Positions 49,546 to 60,027 of a stretch of DNA of 64,000 nucleotides are shown here, one piece after another. Within the stretch, counting starts at the first letter, position 1. Every line of letters starts with the position of its first letter. A program made the translations under genes and the position numbers. The stretch spans positions 620,001 through 684,000 of the forward strand of contig CATNEN010000005.1 in the NCBI GenBank assembly GCA_950097015.1, written 5' to 3'. Source of the DNA: Macrostomum hystrix (taxonomy: Eukaryota > Platyhelminthes > Macrostomidae). Below the pieces are notes generated by a model. The model made no database searches and was not told the DNA's origin. It saw only the letters and a program-made list of their open reading frames with translations.

Positions 49546-50093
49546 TATGGCCGTATGAAATTTTTAGCATTTTTTGCAAGCCGTTTTGCGGAAATCACGT
49601 CCTATATAAGTATTATGGGTCTTATAAAGCCTAGAATTAGACTACTAAAACATGATAAAATTTCATTATTTCCTTGTTTTTTATGATTTGTTTACAATTC
49701 AGCAAATCAACAGCGACCTATGATGCATAAAAAAGTTTCCACTTCAATATCTTCCCAACTGGTTCAACATTGACTAGGTTTATATGCTGCAGAAACACGA
49801 AAAATGCATTCGAATCGGTGCCACAAACTATGGTTTTTTGCAGGATAACAAAAAAATCACGTATTACTCTAGTATTTAGGACAACTCATATCCTTCATTC
49901 TCATTGGCTTCTATCAGCCTCGGCGTATGATTGGGCATCACAATTCACAGGGCGTATCTGTATGGCCCTTAAAGGGTAAAAATCCCCAAAAAGAGGAGAT
50001 AATTAAGAAACAGGGACTTAGAAGCGTAGAAAAGAATATCCTTGCTTTCTCAGAAAAAAACTAAATTTTTATAAATCAGATCAACCGACGGAA
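49546..50093. other. 5' flank of the GPCR gene
   Basis: AT-rich unique sequence; no core promoter element is certain. Confidence 0.4.
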
Positions 50094-52033
50094 ATGTTCA
50101 TTAATCCAGTGAGTAAAATAATATTTTTAACCAATAAATCGATTGCCCAATTTATATCGATTATGCGATATTGATTTTGCAGGTTAATCTAAGCGAGTAT
50201 GATGTCACCCTGCACATCACCCAAGGCATTTCCGGTCTGCGTCAATTGGATCGTTCAGACATTTGCCTCATAACTTTGTACGCTATTATATCGGTTCTGT
50301 CTCTAGGTGGAAATGGCTTCTTTATCTACCTGAGCATCAGGTACAGCAGATTAAGGAGACACATCTCTTATATTATGATCAACTTGGCCGGCTCAAACCT
50401 TTTGGTCACGTGCTTCTGCATACCGGCATCGGTTTATAGATTATTCTATCTTAGATGGGATCTGGGCGCCATAGGATGCAAGATAGTCATGTTTGTGGAA
50501 GGTGAGTTTTACGGAGAGCGCGTTTTCTATTGTGTTACAAGGGTGATAGGAGAGTTAGGCTGAATGGCGGAGTGGGGTGGTTGCGTCGGGGGTAGAGTTT
50601 AGGTTGAATGGCGGAGTGGGGTAGTTGCGTCGGGGGTATAGTTTAGGCTGAATGGCGGAGTGAGGTGGTTGCGTCGGGGGTAGAGTTTAGGCTGAATGGC
50701 GGAGTGAGGTGGTTGCGTCGGGGGTAGAGTTTAGGCTGAATGGCGGAGTGAGGTGGTTGCGTCGGGGGTAGAGTTTAGGCTGAATGGCGGAGTGAGGTGG
50801 TCGCATCGGGGGTAGAGTTTAGGCTGAATGGCTGAGTGAGATAGTTCCAACGTTATTAGAATTTAGGCTGAATGGCGGAGTGGGGTGGTTGTGTCGGGGG
50901 TAGAGTTTAGGCTGAGACGTGTAGGATATGTGCTTATTGTTAATTTCATTTTGAGTCGCTTTTGTGGATCAGTTTTTAGATGCCAAGGTTTGATAAAGCC
51001 TTATTTATTTAGGAAAACACAAGGAAATGGCAAATTTGGTAGTCAAACTATACCAATAAAGACAATTATTCTCCACGCACTCGAAGGCCTGGCATTCAGT
51101 GTCAACAGTTTCTCTCTGGCCGCCATCGCCATCATTCGGGCCAGGCAGAGCGCCGCCACAGCGTTGGCGGATCGCGCGGCGCCCACACCGGCCGGCGGAC
51201 GCGGCTTCCGCCTAGTCGCCGTGGCCATCTGGATTGGCGCCATTGTGGCTTCCATACCAGCCCTATTCGCCGTCTCGCTTGAGAAGATTGTGGCCAGCGA
51301 TCTGCTGAACCTGACCGCTCTGCCAGTTGAAATCACTGACAAACTTAATAGGCCGGTGATGTTTCTGTGCTCTGAGTTTCGGCGCGACCCGGCCGGTCGA
51401 TCCGTGCAGAAGGCATTCTCGGCCTATTTTCTGTTCATGCTGTTTCTGTCGCCTTGCGTGGTTCTGGCTTTCTCGTACGGGTTCACGGCCAGGTTTATCA
51501 CCCGCCAGTTTGCCAGACTGGCCACCGGGCAGCAGCGACCGAGGCAGCATCAGCAGCAGCAGCAGTATCCTCTTACCGACTCGGCTGCTGTCTCCGCTTC
51601 TGCCGTAGCGTCATTGTCAACCAGGCCTGTACAGCAGCAGACTCCGCTAATTCAGCGAGACCTTGGAGCTATTGAACACTCTTGTCATCAGCATCATCTG
51701 CATTGCAGTCCGGCTCCTTGTATGGCGCCAACGCCAGCTGCCGCGGCGGCCGCAGCCAACGCAAGAGAGCTTCAACAGAGAACAGTCAGAACTGTGGTAG
51801 TTCTCGTTGCCGTATTCTTTGTCTGTTGGATTCCAAAGGATCTGGTCATTCTAATGCTGGACTTTGTTCTGCAGGACAGACCGTTGTTGGCTTCTTCGCT
51901 GATCGAGTTCTATCCGTATTCGCAGGCGCTGGTCTATCTTCACAGTGCCGCTTGTCCTCTGTTGTACTGGTGCCTAAGCCGCGTGTTTCAGCAGTTTGCT
52001 GCCAACGCCTTGAGCTGCAGCCGGCGCGGTTGA
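50094..52033 (+). CDS. Rhodopsin-family (class A) GPCR, peptide-receptor-like, with altered motifs
   Basis: Exons 50183-50501 and 51087-52033 join at phase 1. A five-codon first exon 50094-50108 (MFINP, donor gtgagt, 74-bp intron) is proposed, giving 426 residues. The start exon is the weak point; an upstream exon may exist. TM1 has GGNGFFIYL. TM2 has NLAGSNLLV, with Asn where class A receptors have Asp2.50. The TM3 cysteine GCK is followed 25 residues on by IRA in place of DRY. TM4 has AIWIG and TM5 LSPCVV. A long, Gln/Ala/His-rich third intracellular loop follows. TM6 has FFVCWIP, the normal FxxCWxP, and TM7 ends CPLLY in place of NPxxY. NLS near the N-terminus is a glycosylation sequon. 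The pattern suits a peptide-type receptor at the plasma membrane, but the ligand is unknown. The intron between the two large exons holds a 44-bp array. Confidence 0.82.
50558..50916. repeat. Tandem array, 44 bp unit (core gctgaatggcggagtgaggt)
   Basis: About eight units in the second GPCR intron, starting about 55 bp after the donor. Family relative of the array at 49.1 kb. Confidence 0.94.
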
Positions 52034-52089
52034 CAGATGGTAGTCCGGCTTCTGAGGACAATGACATTATTGTAGTGTTAGCATATCTG

Positions 52090-52945
52090 TTATACAATAC
52101 AAACTTCATCACCTGTTAGGCATGACGATCACCTGTTAGAAGGTAAAGATTACCCGTGAGACAGAAATGATCACCTGTCAGCCAGTACAGATTAACTGCT
52201 AGATAGTAACGATTTCCTCTTAGACAGTAAAGATCACCTGTTAGTCACCAAAGATCACCTATTGGACAGTAAGGATCACCTGTTAGACAATAAAGATCAC
52301 CTGTTAGACAATAAAGATCACCTGTTAGACAATAAAGATCACCTGTTAGACAGTAAATATCACCTATTAGACAGTAAGGATCACCTGTTAGACAATAAAG
52401 ATCCCCTGTTAGACAATAAAGATCACCTGTTAGACAGTAAAGATCACCTCTTAGACAGTAAAGATCACCTGTTAGACAGTAAAGATCACCTGTTAGACAG
52501 TAAAGATCCCCTGTTAGACAGTAAAGATCACCTGTTAGACAGTAAAGATCCCCTGTTAGACAATAAAGATCACCTGTTTGACAATAAAGATCACCTGTTA
52601 GACAATAAAGATCACCTGTTAGACAATAAAGATCACCTGTTAGACAATAAAGATCACCTCTTAGACAGTAAAGATCACCTGTTAGACAGTAAAGATCACC
52701 TGTTAGACAATAAAGATCACCTGTTAGACAGTAAATATCACCTCTTAGACAGTAAAGATCACCTGTTAGACAATAAAGATCACCTGTTAGACAATAAAGA
52801 TCACCTGTTAGACAGTAAATATCACCTCTTAGACAGTAAAGATCACCTGTTAGACAATAAAGATCACCTGTTAGACAGTAAAGATCACCTGTTAGACAGT
52901 AAAGATCACCTGTTAGACGTAAAGATCACCTGTTAGACTGTAAAA
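52090..52945. repeat. Tandem array, 21 bp unit (gatcacctgttagacagtaa)
   Basis: About 40 units starting about 60 bp after the GPCR stop codon, so probably within its 3' UTR or flank. Shares the cacctgttagac core with the 3.9 kb array. Confidence 0.96.
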
Positions 52946-54058
52946 ATCAACGGCTCTAGAACTTATGCCATCTTGTGTTAATTGTAATTTACGCTTTGCT
53001 AATTTGTTAAGTTTCGCCGTCGATAATTAAGCTCACAGTTTTTGTTTTACTAAGCACATTTTATTTATTAGACGTAAGCAGCGAGGTGGCTTTTTGTTTT
53101 ACTTTTCAATTTTTTGTTTTGAAATGTCGTTTCAAATAACGATTTTTCGCTTATTCATCTTTGGATACATTTTTCATTTGCTTCATTAAATTTTGGCTTC
53201 ATTTAGCATTGTGTTATATCGCGCGGTAATTAAAATAATTTTATATCTAGCATCTAGATTTCTATCGTTGTAAATTTTTCGTGGATATTTAAAGTCGTGA
53301 AAGTAGTCTCTAAAACGTAGTCTTTTAAATATATAGCCATTGCAAGTTACAAAGCTTGTTTATCTTCTTTGAAAAGCCTGTTCGTGTCAATACAGTGTCT
53401 CTAAATATTCCTCTATAGCTTCATTCAGCTAGTAAATTGTAAATTTTAAATTCTATTTTTAGAAAATGACGTCACTGGCGCACGTGACCAATCCGAATTC
53501 ATCGGCAGATTTCAAAGAAGTTAAACTTATAAATTTATTGAGCTTGATCTTTTACTTTGGACAATTTCAGCAGATTTCTAACACGAATAAAAATATATTA
53601 TATTGATCTGCATATCTAAAAATTATGAAGGCATCCGATCTTTTTATTATACAGTTTCGCAAAATGAGTTACAAAGTGCTTGCATTGAAGATCGTGTTAA
53701 ATTTTAGTCGGCTAGTTTAATTTAAGCGAGTAAAAATATTGAGCAAATAAAAGTGCAAAATTGAGGTTTGTGGCAAGGAGAACGCCTTTTCTGACTTGAA
53801 AAAATTTGGTTAGGTTACATGACTACAGAAGCTTTCAGGACTACTTTGAAAATTCTGATTAGTAAAACAAAAAATGGAATAACATAAACGAGTTGATTTT
53901 CAATCAATATTTACAATTCGATCAGCAGTTATTTTCACTTAAAGTAAATATTTTTCTTACGTGATGGATGATAGCGGGAAGGTGACAAGATAGAAAACTA
54001 GGAATTAAGCTGTAGGCAAGATTTCGGGAAAACTAGATTGAAATGATGGTAAGAAATG
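52946..54058. other. Unique intergenic sequence with a promoter-like motif cluster
   Basis: AT-rich. At 53467-53492 a CRE palindrome tgacgtca, an E-box cacgtg and a ccaat box lie within 26 bp. No coding exon is attached on either strand. Confidence 0.4.
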
Positions 54059-54059
54059 A

Positions 54060-54805
54060 AAGTGGGAAGATTAGCAAATAGTAAGGCTGGGTGAGGAAGC
54101 GGGAAGTTTGGGAAATAGGAAGTGGGAAGACAGGATTAGGAAGTTTAAAGACAGGATTAGGAAGTGGAAAGACTGGATTAGGAAGTGGGAAGACAGGATT
54201 AGGAAGTTGAAAGACAGGATTAGGAAGTGGGAAGACTGGATTAGGAAGTGGGAAGGCGGGAATAGGAAGTGGGAAGACAGGAATAGGAAGTGGGAAGACA
54301 GGATTAGGAAGTGGGAAGACAGGAATAGGAAGTGGGAAGACTGGATTAGGAAATGGGAAGACAGGATTAGAAAATGGGAAGACAGGATTAGGAACTGGGA
54401 AGATTAGGAAATGGGAAGACATGATTAGGAAGTGGGAAGACAGGATTAGGAAGTGGGAAGACAGGATTAGGAAGTGGGAAGACAGGATTAGGAAGTGGGA
54501 AGACAGGAATAGGAAGTGGGAAGGCGGGAATAGGAAGTGGGAAGACAGGAATAGGAAGTGGGAAGACAGGATTAGGAAGTGGGAAGACAGGAATAGGAAG
54601 TGGGAAGGCGGGAATAGGAAGTGGGAAGACAGGAATAGGAAGTGGGAAGGCGGGAATAGGAAGTGGGAAGACAGAAATAGGAAGTGGGAAGACAGGAATA
54701 GGAAGTGGGAAGGCGGGAATAGGAAGTGGGAAGACAGAAATAGGAAGTGGGAAGACAGGATTAGGAAGTGGGAAGACAGGAATAGGAAGTGGGAAGACTG
54801 GAAAT
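54060..54805. repeat. Tandem array, 21 bp unit (gaagtgggaagacaggatta)
   Basis: About 35 purine-rich units downstream of the 3' end of the minus-strand unknown gene. Confidence 0.96.
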
Positions 54806-55022
54806 AAAAAAATGAGATGCTTTAGGGAAGACAAAAATGTTGGACTACAAAGTTTTAGAATTCAAAGATTTGGAATCGTTACATTCGATCAGTTATTTAG
54901 TATTAGGAGGCTATAGATATAACCAATAATAATTCGATCTCATTCCATTAGGACGAACTAGAAATTCTAAAATTGACAAAAATGGAGAGAATGGCGTTAG
55001 TCAAGCATAGATGGGATCCATA

Positions 55023-58000
55023 TTAATTAAGATTCGCTGCCGAGATCAAGTTGTCATCGCCAGCAACCTCAGCAGCTGCCAGTAGCTCCAGCCGTCGCAT
55101 CAGTGCCGGTGCAAAGCCAGGACAGGTGAAATCCCGCTGTCTGGCTCTGTCCGGTGTGGAGACTCGGCGAGGCGGACCTCCCGCCACCGCAGTCTCGGAA
55201 TCAACGACTGGCAGCATCTGGAAATGGAATGGATTGTACCTGACTGTGCAAGTGTTTGATTAACAAGGTAACTGCGTAGAAAATTAATCATCGAGGAATA
55301 AATTGTAGCGATTGCAAAGTAGGTGAAGCTTTAGTAATTTATGTTTTAAAAAATTCAGTGTGAAATTAGGATTCTCAAAGAATGAGGATTTTGAGAATAG
55401 GGATTCGGAAATACTGATTATTTAGAGAAACGAGATTGCGTAGAATGAAAATTAATCAAATTTGAGAATCTGAGATTAGGAAAGAATGAGGATTTCGATC
55501 ATCTGAGAAAGGGAAGAATGAGGATTTTTATAATAATAAATTGGGAAACCATGAGGATTTCGATAATCTGAGATTGGTAAAATGAGGATTTTTAGCATCT
55601 GAGATTAGGGAAGAATGAGGATTTTTAGAATTTCTTCTTGTTCGTCGATTTAGTGAAGTTCGGCACTGACTGATTGTTGTTGAGTAATGCAACAAGAGTA
55701 CAAAGCGACATTTAAAATGCATGTAGATGAAAAAAATTAGGAAAATTTGAGTTTTTTATACCTGCCAATCTTGTTGTGTGCTCAGCTTTCACGTGTAATC
55801 TCATGCAACAAATTACTGAAAGCTAAAACATTTTTGGGTTACAAGAAAGATAGTTGTTTTCTTTCGCCAAAAAGGGGTAGCAATATTTTCGACTTTTTTT
55901 CTTTAATAAATGTTAGTTCGTTTGGATATTTCATACTATATATGCAGCATGCCGCATATAAAAATACAGCAGCATACTACTTGTCATTATTACGTTAGTA
56001 ATATGCTTAGTATACTATGCTTTCTGAATAAAATATGAATATCTCTATAAAAGTAACAAACACTAAAATTTGACGGCAATCTGCATTCAAATTCTATTGG
56101 CTGAGATAAGTCACGTCCTAAAAAGGTTTTCCCCACATTAAAATTCTATTGGCTGCGATTAGTCACGTGCAAAAAGACCTTCCCCACATTAAAATTCTAT
56201 TGGCTGCGGTTAGTCACGTGCTATGAAGGCTTCCCCAACAATTGTTACTAAAATAGCCCTGCAGTTTATCAAACTTCCTCATCCAATCAAAAGTTATGAA
56301 AATAGCTCAATTAAATAAAAAGCAACAGCTCATCAGCCGACAGCCAATCAGAATTCGAGGACTATTTTAATAAAGAAATGGAGGAGTAATTATTTTAATA
56401 TTGCACGTCAAATGGAAAGCTGATAAGCGATTTCGGATCCTTACTCTCATTCTCAAACTTGTAGCATCTTTGTTCTCATCTTGTCCGTTGATAAGAAATT
56501 TGTATGGTCGCTTGAAATGATTATAGATTAAAGCAATTGATCGTCATTGACATTTTCGGGTTCAAAAACAGCCTAATAATTGGAAATTTTGTAAAATCTT
56601 ACCTCAGAAGAAATCAATGACAAGCTGTCAGACTTTCGATCCCCTGCCACGTCACCGCGAGCTCGACCGCTGCAAGTCGGAGTTACAATTTCGATTGTAG
56701 TCGGCAATTATTTTGTCTTAATTGGTCTTAATTTAGATATTTTTTATTGCTTCTTAACAGGTAAAAGACAAATATGATAGATAATTAGTAAACTAATTTA
56801 TTAAAACTAGTAGAACAAAAAATAGCTTTTGAAAGGATAGCTAAAAACCTAAAAATGACATTGAGAGGTGGTAATTACTAACAGAATGACCTTAAGGCGC
56901 AGAATCAATAAAAAAACGGAAAACACTTAGTCAATCAAGCCTATACAGAATGACCTTGAGAAGGCTGTCAACAAACCAACAGAATGACCTTGAGAGAGGG
57001 TACCAAGTTATATACAAAACGACCTTGAGAAAGATTAACGCATAGCCTTTAAAATGGCCTTGAGAAACGGTAACCAATAACGTGGAGAATGACCTTGAGA
57101 AACTAAAACAAATAACCTACTGAATGACCTTGAAAAAGGATAACGAATATCCTACAGAATGACCTTGAGAAACGATAATCAATAACCTGCAGAATGAACT
57201 TCAGAAAGAGTAACTGAAAAGCAACAGAATGACGTTTATAGGGTGGTCTTAGAAAAAAAGTATTTTATTTAACTGATTTTCTACGGAGGCTCATGGCTGC
57301 CTGACGCTAACAATAAATTCGTGCAACTCTTGGTATTGGTGCAATAATAAAGAACTATTTCCCCAGCATTTTATCGCAAAAAATGTAACATTTGGTCTCT
57401 CAAAATAAATCCAAAGACAAAAGTACAAGATAAACAGTTTCAAGAAAATTATTTTAGACAAAAAGTCAAAGCTTCTTCAACGAGCCTGGTCTGGTTCTTC
57501 TGTAAAATAAAAAAGTTTAGCTTAAATTTCCTGCGTTTAATCAGTATGAAGAGCTTTTGTTCTTGTTAGTTTAAATAAAAAGCTGCTATCAAAGCTACTA
57601 CTTCTGTTTAGTAGTTAGATTACTTGAAAATGTGTTTTTTATTTCGAAAAACTTTTACTCTATACATTTTAGTACAAGTTGAATATGCCTTTCTTTTTTT
57701 TCAATCACTCGGGGGAGATCTAAGCTGGTTTTAAAAGAAGAAACTAAAAGAAAAACTTTACCTGATAATAAAATATGAGCCTGGCAGTACTTTCCTATTG
57801 ATTCAATTTGCGTTAGAATTATCGACTCATTTTTAAATGCTATCACAAATAACACATACACATAATCTGCAACCATCCATCACTGATCCTTCTATGGGAT
57901 CTGCAACCATCCATCACTGATCCTTCTATAGGATCTGCAACCATCCATCACTGATCCTTCTATGGGATCTGCAACCATCCATCACTGATCCTTCTATAGG

Positions 58001-60027
58001 ATCTGCAACCATCCATCACTGATCCCTCTATGGGATCTGCAACCATCCATCACTGATCCTTCTATAGGATCTGCAACCATCCATCACTGATCCTTCTATA
58101 GGATCTGCAACCATCCATCACTGATCCTTCTATAGGATCTGCAACCATCCATCACTGATCCTTCTATAGGATCTGCAACCATCCATCACTGATCCTTCTA
58201 TAGGATCTGCAACCATCCATCACTGATCCTTCTATGGGATCTGCAACCATCCATCACTGATCCTTCTATGGGATCTGCAACCATCCATCACTGATCCTTC
58301 TATAGGATCTGCAACCATCCATCACTGATCCTTCTATAGGATCTGCAACCATCCATCACTGATCCTTCTATAGGATCTGCAACCATCCATCACTGATCCT
58401 TCTATAGGATCTGCAACCATCCATCACTGATCCTTCTATAGGATCTGCAACCATCCATCACTGATCCTTCTATAGGATCTGCAACCATCCATCACTGATC
58501 CTTCTATAGGATCTGCAACCATCCATCACTGATCCTTCTATAGGATCTGCAACCATCCATCACTGATCCTTCTATAGGATCTGCAACCATCCATCACTGA
58601 TCCTTCTATAGGATCTGCAACCATCCATCACTGATCCTTCTATGGGATCTGCAACCATCCATCACTGATCCTTCTATAGGATCTGCAACCATCCATCACT
58701 GATCCTTCTATGGGATCTGCAACCATCCATCACTGCTCCTTCTATAGGATCTGCAACCATCCATCACTGATCCTTCTATAGGATCTGCAACCATCCATCA
58801 CTGATCCTTCTATAGGATCTGCAACCATCCATCACTGATCCTTCTATAGGATCTGCAACCATCCATCACTGATCCTTCTATAGGATCTGCAACCATCCAT
58901 CACTGATCCTTCTATAGGATCTGCAACCATCCATCACTGATCCTTCTATAGGATCTGCAACCATCCATCACTGATCCTTCTATAGGATCTGCAACCATCC
59001 ATCACTGATCCTTCTATGGGATCTGCAACCATCCATCACTGATCCTTCTATAGGATCTGCAACCATCCATCACTGATCCTAATTCAGTGAATCAAAGTGA
59101 ATAAATCCCAAAGCAAGCAGTCACTCACTTGGTCAGCAAATCCACTTGCTGGCTCAGATTGCTTGCGGTTCGTTTATTTCCAGCGCCATTGCCAACTGCG
59201 GCTACACCAGCTGACTGCTGTTGCACAGCTGAAGGCTCGCTGAGAACGCCTTGAATTCGCGTCTGAGTTTTCACTCCAACCGTATTCGTTAGGCTGTACT
59301 TTTTAGCTACGGACCAGACGCCGTCAAATGCAGAATTTGTTACACCTCCGGTTGTTGTTGTTGTGGTTGGCATTGAGTTTGCCGAAGCAGCCACGGCAAC
59401 TGGCGGCAACGTCTGAATGACAGAAGCCACGAGAGGCTGCGATTGCGAAGGCGACGGAGGAGCAATCAGGCAGGACGTCAGTCGCTGAACACTCGGCTGT
59501 ACAAACAGATTCGCCAAGTAGCTGTGCTCATCGGTGTAGTATTTCAGATAGATTTCTGGATCCAGCGAGTGAATGAAGGCGAACGGTTTGCTCAAACGGG
59601 CGCTAGTCTTTCCATAGAGGCTGCCGAGTAAATCGCGTTTGTTTGTAACTGTGCGAATTGTGTAGACAACCTTTGGCGGTATCAGTTGAGAGTCGACGCC
59701 TGTTTCCCAGCCACTCAGGAACGTTCGTGTGTCTGTAGACTGTTTGGTAAAAACAAAGATGCATAAAAAGTAATTACTAAACTAAAAAAATATTGAATTT
59801 GTTTAATTCCATCGTTTAATGCTCTGAAGTTATATCCTCGTACGCTTTTAGAAGCAATATGACCGTGTTAGACTTAAACAATAACAATGTTGTTATAAAA
59901 TTTTCAAATGTACCTGTTTTGTTCCGCTAATGCTTCTCTGACCTCCTTTAGCAAATAAAGCAAACTCCGATACTCCAATTAATCTCTTAGCGTAGTGTGC
60001 ATCTGAAAATTGGGCTTCACAAACCAT
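55023..60027 (-). CDS. Hypothetical protein, four exons, function unknown
   Basis: Minus-strand exons are 59914-60027 (38 codons from ATG, MVCEAQFSDAHY), 59129-59739, 56603-56669 and 55023-55217. The phases agree throughout (0, 2, 0) and the total is 328 residues. Every junction has GT-AG: cag|gtacat, accaa|gtgagt, gag|gtaaga, with acceptors accaaacag, cttgcag and tttccag. The first 130 residues look structured (TFLSGWETGVDSQLIPPKVV, PFAFIHSLDPEIYLKYY). The middle is rich in Ser, Thr, Ala and Gln with a Thr run, suggesting disorder. The C-terminus has a Leu/Ala-rich predicted helix (MRRLELLAAAEVAG). No signal peptide or membrane segment is seen. I do not recognise the family. The N-terminal block is the best part for a homology search. 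The 67-nt third exon rests on splice sites and phase only. The gene is head-to-head with V-ATPase G. Confidence 0.68.
55360..55640. repeat. Degenerate repeat (core gaatgaggattt)
   Basis: Irregular copies of tgaggattt(t/c) with agaatctgagattagg spacers in intron 3 of the unknown minus-strand gene; an old or eroding array. Confidence 0.6.
56088..56237. promoter_or_regulatory. Three tandem CCAAT-box / E-box modules
   Basis: Three units of about 60 bp each hold attctattggctg (inverted CCAAT), gtcacgt(g/c) and ttccccacat, in the same order and spacing. They lie in intron 3 of the unknown minus-strand gene. Two of the three have an intact CACGTG. Confidence 0.5.
56850..57236. repeat. Degenerate tandem repeat rich in TGACCTTGA
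   Basis: Units of about 35-45 bp, each with agaatgaccttgagaaa or a variant. At least five carry tgaccttga exactly, the complement of the extended nuclear-receptor half-site TCAAGGTCA. In intron 2 region (56670-59128) of the unknown minus-strand gene. Confidence 0.75.
57240..57868. other. Unique part of the unknown gene's intron 2
   Basis: AT-rich; a 73-codon minus ORF here (57655-57876) has a donor-like site, but its phase does not fit the gene model. Confidence 0.4.
57870..59080. repeat. Tandem array, 34 bp unit (core ctgcaaccatccatcactga)
   Basis: About 35 units, the most uniform array in the window. It differs mainly at one A/G position (tataggatc or tatgggatc). It starts about 50 bp after the donor of the minus-strand exon 2 in the direction of transcription. 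Confidence 0.97.

Noticed and set aside
54033-54834. Proline-rich and Arg/Lys/Trp-rich ORFs on both strands
   Set aside because: Both come from the 21-bp gaagtgggaagacagg array; no coding signal outside it.
57655-57876. Extra exon of the unknown minus-strand gene (donor-like tcag|gtaaag)
   Set aside because: Its entry phase does not match the preceding exon and part of it lies in the 34-bp array; the 56603-56669 exon fits both phases.
57870-59080. CRISPR-like regular repeat
   Set aside because: Units are directly contiguous with no unique spacers, no cas genes are present, and the surroundings are an animal intron.
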